The notes beneath the pieces were generated by a model, which saw only the letters and a list, made by a program, of their open reading frames with translations, did no database searches and was not told the DNA's origin. Made by a program: the position numbers and the translations under genes. From Gordonia sp. PDNC005 (GTDB lineage: Bacteria; Actinomycetota; Actinomycetes; Mycobacteriales; Mycobacteriaceae), in contig NZ_CP070351.1 of the NCBI RefSeq assembly GCF_016919385.1, forward strand, positions 2,294,001 through 2,358,000: a stretch of 64,000 nt of DNA, given 5' to 3'. Within the stretch, counting starts at the first letter, position 1. Each line of letters starts with the position of its first letter. Of this stretch, positions 35,441 through 43,463 are shown one piece after another.

Positions 35441-35515
35441 TGCCCCGTGTCGGGCTCGAACCGACGAATGACCGCTTTATGAGAGCGGGGCCTTAACCAA
35501 CTTGGCTAACGGGGC
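35441..35515 (-). tRNA. tRNA with CAT anticodon, probably tRNA-Ile2 (AUA-reading), possibly tRNA-Met
   Basis: On the minus strand the acceptor stem GCCCCGT/ACGGGGC pairs fully (35509-35515 with 35442-35448), with A as discriminator at 35441. The anticodon arm has stem CCGCT/AGCGG and loop CTCATAA, anticodon CAT at 35479-35481. C4-G69 and C5-G68 pairs are features that the lysidine synthase TilS uses to pick tRNA-Ile2, which favours Ile2 over elongator Met. The sequence is not the initiator, which lacks a perfect 1-72 pair. Confidence 0.92.
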
Positions 35516-35614
35516 GATGAAGAGCCTACCGAGTCGCAGAAACGCACCTGCCGTCGCATGTGACCCTGATCGCCGAACCACACACCGTGCCAATGTTCGT
35601 TGTATCGTTTGCCG

Positions 35615-36340
35615 GTGACCTCCCTCGTCGCCCGTGGCCGTGACCGTGTGACTTCCGCCGTGTCGCAGTCGACGCAGATCGTCGGCCGTGCCGCGGACGC
35701 GATTGCCGCGCCTGGCGCACGAGCCATCGATGCCGCACTGGCGCTCAATCCGATCTCGGCCCAGGCGGCCCCCACTCCCGTTGACGGAGTGGAGGGCGCG
35801 AACCGCCTCCTCCGCCAACTCGGCATCACCACGTTCACGCCGACCGTCGGCCTGAGCCTGGACCTCACCTTGCCCGTCGCAGTCGGCGGAGCAGTCGCCG
35901 GGCCGTACACACCCGGAATCGGCAACCTGACCGTCGCGAACGTGAGCGTGAACGCGGTCAAACGCGGGGAAATCCTGTACGGGTTCCTGCCCGTCGGCGT
36001 GTTCGCCGACTTCGGCGACAAGTCCGGCGTTCAGGTCGCGTGGTTCAACTTCGAGTCGTTGCGCGGCGGCATCGGCTCGCCGCTCGGTGGGCTCACCGAC
36101 ACCGTGATCGACGCCGTCGGTCGACACGCGCGGTCGACCCCGATCCCCGACGTGCTGTTCGACGCCACCGTCTCCCGCCTCAAGAAGGTGCTGAGCATAG
36201 TGCCGTCGAACGGCGTCCGAGGCGGCGTCGTCGACACCGGCTCCGGAGTTGTGCTGTGCGCCGTCTACGGCACGGTGAGGCGTGGCCGAACGACGTACTT
36301 CTTCCTCCCGTCCATCGGCCTCACCCGCGCCTGCCCCTGA
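35615..36340 (+). CDS. Hypothetical protein, possibly envelope-associated
   Basis: About 241 residues from GTG 35615 (a TTG at 35600 is also in frame). The N-terminal 50 residues are helical, with repeated Ala and Val but no clear cleavable signal; the rest is beta-rich with LSLDLTLPVAVGGAVAGPYTPG and ends in a hydrophobic, basic segment. A cysteine near residue 217 and one near the end could form a disulfide. I do not recognise the family. It stands alone between the tRNA and the OPT transporter; an unusual inverted repeat follows its stop. Confidence 0.65.
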   Translation: MTSLVARGRDRVTSAVSQSTQIVGRAADAIAAPGARAIDAALALNPISAQAAPTPVDGVEGANRLLRQLGITTFTPTVGLSLDLTLPVAVGGAVAGPYTPGIGNLTVANVSVNAVKRGEILYGFLPVGVFADFGDKSGVQVAWFNFESLRGGIGSPLGGLTDTVIDAVGRHARSTPIPDVLFDATVSRLKKVLSIVPSNGVRGGVVDTGSGVVLCAVYGTVRRGRTTYFFLPSIGLTRACP

Positions 36341-36397
36341 CAGACGACCGGCCCGGCAGAGTTGATGTCGCGTGAGTTCGTCCTGCATGATCTCGTC

Positions 36398-36463
36398 CAA
36401 CGATTACCGCTCAGCACGAGGAGTGCCTGTACAGGCCATGCTTGCGCTGAGCGGTAATGGTTG
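36398..36463. repeat. Compound inverted repeat between convergent genes
   Basis: Arms of 18 bp with one mismatch (36398-36415 and 36446-36463; the inner 13 bp are perfect) enclose 30 nt that contain a second perfect 12-bp palindrome (GCCTGTACAGGC, 36425-36436). It lies between the hypothetical gene and the OPT transporter stop. It may be a terminator for both, but it is longer and more elaborate than others here. No target-site duplication or transposase is present. Confidence 0.75.
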
Positions 36464-36511
36464 AACGCGGCAGTGACGTGTCTCGACTGCGGCTCGACTA
36501 TCGGGGTGCGA

Positions 36512-38557
36512 CTACTTCTTCAGCGAGCCGCTCATCGCCGCGAAGTCGCGTTCTGAGCGCAGCTGGGTGTAGCGGTAGAGGCCGAAGACGATCAGCACGA
36601 ACACTGCGATGCCGACGAGCTGAGCACCGTCGCCGTACCCGTCGCCGACGATCGAGAGCGGCGCTTCCTTACCAGTTCCTGCGACGATGCCCGCGAAGAT
36701 CACGCCGTAGATGCTCTCGCCGACGATGAGGCCCGTCGCGAGGAGGATGCCGAGGCGCTTCTTGCGGTCGCCGTCCACCGCGTCGCGAGAGGCCCACGAG
36801 TCGTAGTAGCGCCCGATGAAGGCACCGATGGGGATAGTCAGGGTCAGCGACATCGGAAGGTACATGCCCATGCCGACCGCTAGCGGGGGTAGACGCATGC
36901 TCGACGTGCTCCGCTTGAGTGTCTCGTCGACGATGATCACGGCGATGCCGATGAGCGCCCCGAGTCCAACGAGTGCCCAGTTGAGGTCACCGCCGAACAC
37001 ACCCTTGGCGAGCGTCGACATCAGATTGGCCTGGGGAGCCGAGAGTGTGCCTTCGGCGCCCTCCGCGTTTGTCGATCCCACGAACCCGAAAGCATTGTTC
37101 ATCAAGCTGAGGATCGGCGGGATGATCGCCGAGCCGAAAAGGACACCGACGATCAGGGCGACCTGCTGCTTCCACGGCGTGGCCCCGACCAGCTGACCGG
37201 TCTTGAGGTCCTGCAGATTGTCGTTCGAGATCGTTGCGACGCCGAACACGACGGCCGCGGTGAAGAGGGTGTACGCGATCAACGCGTCGATCTGGTTCGG
37301 GTCGTCGGTCGGACCGTGTGTGACCTTGATCAGCAGAGCAGCGGTCAGCACGACAAGAATGCCGACACCGGAGATCGGGCTGTTGGACGATCCGATCAGA
37401 CCGGCCATGTAGCCGCAGACAGCGGCGACGACGAGTCCGATGACCAGGACGAACACGATGCTGACTGCGATGATGCCTGCCAGTGAATCGGAGATGTGCG
37501 AGTCGGCGGCGAAGTCCCACAGGAGCCATCCGATCGGAATCATCGCCAGAATCACCGTGAGGCCGACCCACTGGATCGGGATGTCCCGCTCGGTCACGTC
37601 CACCACGGTGCCCGCCTTGCGTGCCTTGGCACTGGCCATGGCCGCGATGATGCCCTTGATGATCGGACCGATCACCGTGGCGAGCGTCCAGATCGCGGCA
37701 ACCGCGATCGCGCCGGCACCGACCATGCGGACTTCGCTTGAGAAGATGCCGCTGACGAAGTCGAGAAGACTCTCGTCTGCGGCCGGTCCCGAACCCCACG
37801 TGCGGATGGGCAGCATCACGAAGAACGAGATCACCAGGCCGACCACCATGGCCACACCGACGGCAACACCCACGAGGTGCCCGACGCCGATCAGCGCGAG
37901 GGAGAGGCTGCCGCTCACCATCGTCGCACCGGAGCCCACTTTGAACGCCGCCGCCGCCTCGGTCGCGACGAGCTTGAGAGAGCCGAGGAGTGAGAAGAAC
38001 GCTGCACCCAGTGAGCCGACGACGATCGCCCGCATACCGCCGCGGTTCTGGTCGACCCCCTTCGAGTCGATGTCGGCCGCGTGCGCTTCGGAGGCCTCCC
38101 CGACCTTCAGGACCTCTGCAGCGGCAACACCTTCCGGATACGGGAGATCTGAACCGGTGACGAGCGCTCGCCGCAGCGGGATCGAGTACATGACGCCGAG
38201 GATGCCGCCGATCGCGCACACCGCCACCGTCGTCCAGTACGGAAAGCCCGACCACCAGCCGATCATGATCAGGCCCGGCAGCACGAACACGATGGCCGAC
38301 AGTGTGCCCGCCGCAGACGCGATCGTCTGGACGATGTTGTTCTCCATGATCGTGTGCTGCTTGAAGTAGCGGAGCACCGACATGGAGATGACAGCCGCCG
38401 GAATGGCCGTCGCGAAGGTCAGACCCACCTTGAGCCCGAGGTATACGTTCGCCGCAGTGAACACCAACGTGATCAGGCCGCCAAGGACGACCGCCCGAAT
38501 GGTGAGTTCGCGAACGCCGGACGACGCTCGTGGCGCGTCCGTGGTTGTTTCAGACAT
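36512..38557 (-). CDS. OPT-family oligopeptide transporter
   Basis: A 681-residue, proton-coupled membrane transporter with about 15 helices. OPT marks include VYLGLKVGLTFATAIPAAVISM in the first helices, the YPEGVAAAEVLKVGE motif, the GSSNSPISGVGI motif, ISNDNLQDLKTGQLVGATPWKQQ and the C-terminal GLIVGESIYGV. It belongs to the bacterial OPT branch that takes up oligopeptides; metal-chelate uptake is also known in the superfamily. It is a single-gene transcript and no peptidase is next to it. Confidence 0.93.
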   Translation of the reverse strand: MSETTTDAPRASSGVRELTIRAVVLGGLITLVFTAANVYLGLKVGLTFATAIPAAVISMSVLRYFKQHTIMENNIVQTIASAAGTLSAIVFVLPGLIMIGWWSGFPYWTTVAVCAIGGILGVMYSIPLRRALVTGSDLPYPEGVAAAEVLKVGEASEAHAADIDSKGVDQNRGGMRAIVVGSLGAAFFSLLGSLKLVATEAAAAFKVGSGATMVSGSLSLALIGVGHLVGVAVGVAMVVGLVISFFVMLPIRTWGSGPAADESLLDFVSGIFSSEVRMVGAGAIAVAAIWTLATVIGPIIKGIIAAMASAKARKAGTVVDVTERDIPIQWVGLTVILAMIPIGWLLWDFAADSHISDSLAGIIAVSIVFVLVIGLVVAAVCGYMAGLIGSSNSPISGVGILVVLTAALLIKVTHGPTDDPNQIDALIAYTLFTAAVVFGVATISNDNLQDLKTGQLVGATPWKQQVALIVGVLFGSAIIPPILSLMNNAFGFVGSTNAEGAEGTLSAPQANLMSTLAKGVFGGDLNWALVGLGALIGIAVIIVDETLKRSTSSMRLPPLAVGMGMYLPMSLTLTIPIGAFIGRYYDSWASRDAVDGDRKKRLGILLATGLIVGESIYGVIFAGIVAGTGKEAPLSIVGDGYGDGAQLVGIAVFVLIVFGLYRYTQLRSERDFAAMSGSLKK

Positions 38558-38650
38558 GGGGGTCCTCCCGGCTGAGCTACGAATTACGTTGTCTCACGAT
38601 AGAACCCGCCGTGTCATCTCATGCGACGACCCGGAATTGTCCGAATGTCG

Positions 38651-40552
38651 TCAGACTGCGTCGGCGCCCGGTTCGAATGCCTGCTCGAGCAGGCTGCGGC
38701 GGTAGGCCTCGAGCGCGACGAGGTCGCCGAACAGTGCGTTGTAGCCGTCCGGATCACCCCCTGGCGACATCCTCCGCAGCTTCGACTTGATGTCGGCGAT
38801 CTGCGAACCGACCCAGACTTCTTGGGAACGGGCGAGGACGCTGGAGATGTAGCGCGGCACCTTATCGTCCTCGACGGGCATCGGTTCGACGGCGAGTTCG
38901 GTGACGAGCGGAGTGAATGCGGCGTCGTCGACGGCTTGAATCACGGCGTCCACCCAGGTGGCACCCCCGAGACCGCTCGCCGTCCCGCCTGCGACGGAGA
39001 TCGCCTCGCGCACGCGACGGTACGAGGAGTCACTGAAGCACTCACCCGGCAGGGAGTCGAAGACGGTGCCCGCGATCGCCGGGTACTGCAGCGCCGCTTT
39101 GAGCGCCTCACGCTGCGCCCACAATCGTGGATCGTTCGGCAATGGCCGGGCGGTGGGTGGTGTGGACATCGCTTCAGGCCGGACACGTCCGACATTGCGG
39201 CCCCTCTGTCGACCGCCGCCGCCCTTCTTCGCCATGCCACGGACACGCACGAGGACCTGGCCGACGTCGTCCCACCCGACCCAGCCCGCGAGTTGGCGAG
39301 CGTACTCGTCGCGCAACGCAACGTCGCGGATCCGGGAGACCACCGGGACCGCGTCGCGGAGCGCACCCACACGACCTTCCGCAGTGTCGAGGTCGTGGTT
39401 GCGGATGAGCGCCTTGATCGCGAACTCGAACATCGGGATGCGACGCGCGATGAGATCTCGGACTGCACTGTCGCCCGACTCCTGACGGAGCTCACAGGGA
39501 TCCATGCCATCGGGAGCGACGGCGACGAACGTCTGCCCGGCTATGGCCTGCTCGCCTTCGAAAGCCTTCAAAGCAGCGGCCTGACCTGCGGCGTCGCCGT
39601 CGAACGTGTAGATCACCTCACCGCGAAAATACGAATCGTCCATCATCAGACGACGGATCAGAGCGAGGTGATCCTCGCCGAACGCCGTGCCACACGACGC
39701 CACAGCCGTCTCGACGCCCGCCACGTGCATCGCCATGACGTCGGTGTAGCCCTCGACGATCACCACCTGGTGTGCACGGGCGATGTTCTTCTTCGCGAGG
39801 TCGAGACCGAACAGCACCTGCGACTTCTTGTAGAGCATCGTCTCGGGTGTGTTCATGTACTTGCCGAGATTGTCGTCGTCGAAGAGTTTGCGGGCGCCGA
39901 ACCCGATGACGTCGCCGCCGAGGTTGCGGATCGGCCACAGGAGCCTGCGGTGGAACCTGTCGATCGGTCCTTTCCGGCCCTGTTTGGCCAGGCCCGCCGC
40001 TTCGAGCTCGGAGAACGCAAAACCCTGCGCCTGCAGAGCCTTGGTCATGGTGTCCCACCCGGCCGGGGCGTACCCGCAGCCGAACTTCTCCGCGGTGGCG
40101 CCGTCGAATCCGCGGCCGGTCAAGAAGTCGCGCGCGGTCTGCGCGTCCGGCGTGCGGAGTTGTTCGGCGTAGTAGCGCTGCGCAGCGGCGTTCGCGGCGA
40201 CGAGCCGTGCGCGGGTACCCCGATCACGCGTGATCGTCGTGCCGCCGCCCTGGTAGTCGATGCGATACCCGATGCGGTCGGCCATCTGCTCGACAGCCTC
40301 GACGAAGCTGATGTGCTCCTGCTTCTGCAGAAAGGTGTAGACGTCGCCGCCCTCACCGCAGCCGAAGCAGTGAAAATGGCCGTGATTGGGCCGAACATGG
40401 AACGACGGCGACTTCTCGTCGTGGAACGGGCACAGCCCCTTCATGCTGTCTGCGCCCGCGCGTCGCAGCGCGACGTATTCGCCGATGACGTCCTCTATCC
40501 GCGTCTGTTCGCGGATCGCGGTGATGTCGCGATCGGGGATACGTCCTGGCAC
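38651..40552 (-). CDS. dnaG: DNA primase
   Basis: This 633-residue primase makes RNA primers for replication. The CHC2 zinc finger (CPFHDEK, then CFGCGEGGD) lies at about 40-70; the TOPRIM catalytic domain carries the Glu in VIVEGYTDVMAMH and the DGD pair in TFDGDAAGQAA (about 255-320); the C-terminal domain binds the replicative helicase. The start is GTG 40552, at the point where homology to mycobacterial DnaG (xGRIxDRDI) begins; the frame continues upstream without similarity. In mycobacteria dnaG is similarly near small conserved genes. It is followed by DNA leading to the OPT gene. Confidence 0.97.
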   Translation of the reverse strand: MPGRIPDRDITAIREQTRIEDVIGEYVALRRAGADSMKGLCPFHDEKSPSFHVRPNHGHFHCFGCGEGGDVYTFLQKQEHISFVEAVEQMADRIGYRIDYQGGGTTITRDRGTRARLVAANAAAQRYYAEQLRTPDAQTARDFLTGRGFDGATAEKFGCGYAPAGWDTMTKALQAQGFAFSELEAAGLAKQGRKGPIDRFHRRLLWPIRNLGGDVIGFGARKLFDDDNLGKYMNTPETMLYKKSQVLFGLDLAKKNIARAHQVVIVEGYTDVMAMHVAGVETAVASCGTAFGEDHLALIRRLMMDDSYFRGEVIYTFDGDAAGQAAALKAFEGEQAIAGQTFVAVAPDGMDPCELRQESGDSAVRDLIARRIPMFEFAIKALIRNHDLDTAEGRVGALRDAVPVVSRIRDVALRDEYARQLAGWVGWDDVGQVLVRVRGMAKKGGGGRQRGRNVGRVRPEAMSTPPTARPLPNDPRLWAQREALKAALQYPAIAGTVFDSLPGECFSDSSYRRVREAISVAGGTASGLGGATWVDAVIQAVDDAAFTPLVTELAVEPMPVEDDKVPRYISSVLARSQEVWVGSQIADIKSKLRRMSPGGDPDGYNALFGDLVALEAYRRSLLEQAFEPGADAV

Positions 40553-40592
40553 GACCACCACTGTAGTCGTCGTGGCGGTCGTGCCTATTCGG

Positions 40593-40772
40593 TCAGTCCT
40601 CTTCGACGATCTTCGCACCGTCCGCGGCACGCTGAACGGCTTCGGTTCCCTTGATCGCGCCGTCCTTCGATGCGTACGGCTGACTGGTGGCGACCACCTC
40701 GCCGTTGCCGGCGACGAGGTTGAAGAAGTACTTGCCGCCCGCGTTCTTCTTGATCTTGAACGTTCCTGCCAT
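40593..40772 (-). CDS. DUF1508 (YegP-like) small protein
   Basis: A 59-residue protein consisting of one DUF1508 repeat: FKIKKNAGGKYFFNLVAGNGEVVATSQPYASKDGAIKGTEAVQRAA. The ATG at 40772 has AAGGGA upstream; the longer open frame to 40856 has no site. It stands 40 bases upstream of dnaG on the same strand. Function unknown. Confidence 0.9.
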   Translation of the reverse strand: MAGTFKIKKNAGGKYFFNLVAGNGEVVATSQPYASKDGAIKGTEAVQRAADGAKIVEED

Positions 40773-40964
40773 GACTGGTGTCCCTTCGTGATCCTGCGGA
40801 CCGCACTGAACGGCGGACCTGCCGTCGATCGTGCCTCGAAATCTGCATTCGCGCACGTCAGAGTGCCTTTAGTCCGTTCTGTCGTACCCGAGGTCTAACG
40901 TACCCCTCAGATCGAACACATGAGCGATTCGTCGCCGACGGACCGCCGAACCGAAGGAGTGAAC

Positions 40965-41441
40965 ATGTATGAATGGGATCCCCGCTGCAGCGGGTCGGAC
41001 GATCTGGTCGGACACGCCCTCGCCCTTATCGCCGCCGGGTCGTGGGCCGTCACAGGCGTGTACGGCGACGCAACGGCACCTCCGATCGCCTACACGACAG
41101 GCCTGACCGAGCTCGGCCGCCCCGAACTCGTCATCACCGGTGTCGATCCTGAACAAGCGGGCCCGGTTCTCAACGAGGCCGCCACGCTCATCGTCGCTCG
41201 CCCCGACTTCGGTGCGGGCGCCATCCTGAGCGACCTGACGAGCGCTCCCGGATCCGACTTCACGGCGATCAACGTGATCGACGCGTCGGCGCTCCGCATC
41301 ACGGCCCTGTTGTTCGGGCGCGGATTCCAGGCGGTTCAACTCGTCTGGGCGGACATGAGCCATCGACTTCCATGGGATCGCGGGTACGCCCTCGCTCCGG
41401 ACGATCAGCCTCTGCTCGGTGTCGCGACGAACGCCGCTTGA
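40965..41441 (+). CDS. DUF4262 family protein
   Basis: A 158-residue protein of the DUF4262 family. The core GSWAVTGVYGDATAPPIAYTTGLTELGRPELVITGVDPEQA is typical. The ATG at 40965 has AAGGAG eight bases upstream; an in-frame ATG at 40920 lacks one. The gene ends one base before the stop of the convergent permease gene, with no terminator between. Function unknown. Confidence 0.85.
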   Translation: MYEWDPRCSGSDDLVGHALALIAAGSWAVTGVYGDATAPPIAYTTGLTELGRPELVITGVDPEQAGPVLNEAATLIVARPDFGAGAILSDLTSAPGSDFTAINVIDASALRITALLFGRGFQAVQLVWADMSHRLPWDRGYALAPDDQPLLGVATNAA

Positions 41442-41442
41442 G

Positions 41443-42426
41443 TCATTTCGACGATTCGCGCAGGAGCAGCCAGACGAGGTAGAGGCCACCGAGAGTGACT
41501 GTGACGGCGCCCACCGGCGGGTGGACGTCGCCGAGGAGGTGTTGGGCCGCCAAGTCGCCGATCGCGAGCACAGCGGCACCTACCAGTGCCGATCCGCCCA
41601 GACTCAGCGATGGCCGGCCGAGTAGTCGTTTCGCGATCTGCGGCGCAGCGAGAGAGACGAAGCCGATCGGGCCTGCGACTGCTGTGACGATGGCAGTGAA
41701 CACCACTCCGACGATCACCATCACGAGTTTGGTCTGCTCCACCCGCACGCCGAGCGACGCCGCGGTGTCCTCCCCCAGGTCCAGGGCCCGAGTGAGGAAT
41801 GCGAGACGTGGAAGGCTCAGCGCCATCACTGCGGCGACGCACGCTGTGACGATCAGCGGCGTCCACGTCATGCCGTTGAGCGAGCCCGCGCCCCAGATCG
41901 CGGCGCGCATCGATTCGTCGAGGTCTGCGCGCACACTGAACCAGTGATTGAACGATGAGAGGACGGCGCTCACCGCGATGCCGACGATGATCAACCGGAA
42001 GCCCGCAAGCCCCTGTCGGTAGGCGAGGAAGAACACGGCGAGGGCCGCCACGAGGCTGCCGACAACCGCGCCTGCCGCAAGTTCGCCGAAACCGGATCCG
42101 CCGATCATGACCACCACGATCACGCCGGTGTACGCGCCGGAGTTGAGGCCGATCACGTCGGGACTGCCCAGCGCGTTGCGGGTCAGCGATTGGAACAACG
42201 CACCGCTGACGCCGAGACATGCACCGAAGAGCACGGCCGCGAACGCACGCGGTGCGCGCCGTTCATAGATGAACACCTGCTTCTTGGACGCGTCGGGGCC
42301 GAGCAGATCAACAAGGTCGGTCATCGTCAGGCCGGTCCTGCCGAGGGACAAGGACAGGAGAACACACGCGATGATGATCGAGATCAGGAGCAGCCCGACG
42401 ATCACGGATCGTCTATGCAGAGTCAC
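41443..42426 (-). CDS. Iron-siderophore ABC permease, FecCD family (second subunit)
   Basis: A 327-residue permease with about ten membrane helices, recognised by the FecCD blocks RAPRAFAAVLFGACLGVSGALFQSLTRN, GSPDVIGLNSGAYTG and the coupling loop GLGVRVEQTKL-like ASLGVRVEQTKL, with the final AAPQIAKRLLG. Its GTG start overlaps the stop of the first permease gene by four bases. It is the last gene of the siderophore operon; the expected ATPase gene does not follow. The longer open frame upstream to 42684 is shadow sequence. Confidence 0.93.
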   Translation of the reverse strand: MTLHRRSVIVGLLLISIIIACVLLSLSLGRTGLTMTDLVDLLGPDASKKQVFIYERRAPRAFAAVLFGACLGVSGALFQSLTRNALGSPDVIGLNSGAYTGVIVVVMIGGSGFGELAAGAVVGSLVAALAVFFLAYRQGLAGFRLIIVGIAVSAVLSSFNHWFSVRADLDESMRAAIWGAGSLNGMTWTPLIVTACVAAVMALSLPRLAFLTRALDLGEDTAASLGVRVEQTKLVMVIVGVVFTAIVTAVAGPIGFVSLAAPQIAKRLLGRPSLSLGGSALVGAAVLAIGDLAAQHLLGDVHPPVGAVTVTLGGLYLVWLLLRESSK

Positions 42427-43463
42427 CGAACCGCCTTCCGCCGCCGAACGAGCCAGATCAGGATCGGCGCACCGATGAGCGGTGTGATCACGCCGACCTG
42501 CAGTTCCGCGGGCCAGAGGAGGAGTCGTCCGACGATGTCGGCGGACAGGAGCAGAATGGGACCGACCACAGCCGAGTACAGGATCACCCACCGCTGGTCC
42601 ACCCCGGCGACGAGGCGGACCGCGTGCGGAATCATCAGTCCGACGAACGCGATCGGTCCGGCTGCCGCGGTCGCCGCACCACACAGCAGGACGAGCGAGA
42701 TCAGGCCCATCACCTGGGTGGAGCGGACTCGGACGCCGACACCACGCGCAACGTCATCGCCCAAGGCAAGAGCATTGAGGGACCGCGAACCGATCACCGC
42801 CAGGACCAACCCGGCGATGATGAACGGCGCGATGAAACCTGCGGTGCCGGGCGGGCGGTCTGCGATCGTCCCGACTCCCCAGAATCTGACGTGTTCGAAG
42901 CGGGCGGGATTGACCAACGACAAGCTCATGCTCATGCCGTTGAACACCGCTGTCATCGCGACGCCGACGAGGGTGAGCCGAAGCGGCGTCACCCCGCCCG
43001 GGCCGCGCGCAGCGATGGCCGTCACCAGTACCGCTGCGATGACCGAGCCGAGGAGTGCAAGCCAGATGAACTCCGAGATCTGCGTGAGGCCGAGGTAGGC
43101 GACGCCGAGCGCGACGGCGAGCCCGGCGCCCGCGTTGACTCCGAGAATGCCGGGGTCGGCGAGCGGGTTGCGGCTCACCGCCTGCATCAACGCGCCGGCG
43201 ACCCCTAGCCCCGCACCGACCATCAAGCCGATCGCCGTCCTCGGCACGCGGACGTCACGCACGGTGATGTGATCGATGCTGCCGTCGTAGGAGGTCAGCG
43301 CCTCCCACACCGTCGAGGGCGGGAGCAGCGCCGAGCCGACCGCCACACTCGCAACACACACCACCGCGAGCAGCACAAGAGCTCCGACGAACCAGAGCAC
43401 CCGGTGGCGTCCGACGGCCCGAACGTACCGCCGCGTCTCGACCGCCGTCGGATCGCCGGTCAC
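42423..43463 (-). CDS. Iron-siderophore ABC permease, FecCD family (first subunit)
   Basis: A 346-residue permease with about ten membrane helices and the FecCD marks VPRTAIGLMVGAGLGVAGALMQAVSRN, ADPGILGVNAGA, GVGVRVRSTQV and GPIAFVGLMIPHAVRLVAG. It forms a heterodimer with the second permease. The GTG at 43463 overlaps the stop of the fused reductase gene by four bases (GTGA); the longer open frame upstream is part of that gene. All genes from the binding protein to this one are tightly coupled. Confidence 0.93.
   Translation of the reverse strand: MTGDPTAVETRRYVRAVGRHRVLWFVGALVLLAVVCVASVAVGSALLPPSTVWEALTSYDGSIDHITVRDVRVPRTAIGLMVGAGLGVAGALMQAVSRNPLADPGILGVNAGAGLAVALGVAYLGLTQISEFIWLALLGSVIAAVLVTAIAARGPGGVTPLRLTLVGVAMTAVFNGMSMSLSLVNPARFEHVRFWGVGTIADRPPGTAGFIAPFIIAGLVLAVIGSRSLNALALGDDVARGVGVRVRSTQVMGLISLVLLCGAATAAAGPIAFVGLMIPHAVRLVAGVDQRWVILYSAVVGPILLLSADIVGRLLLWPAELQVGVITPLIGAPILIWLVRRRKAVR

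Noticed and set aside
38621..40654. 677-codon open frame antisense to dnaG
   Set aside because: Shadow of a clear primase gene.
42427..42684. N-terminal extension of the second FecCD permease as a possible remnant ATPase
   Set aside because: The frame lies inside the first permease gene, and its translation has no Walker motif.
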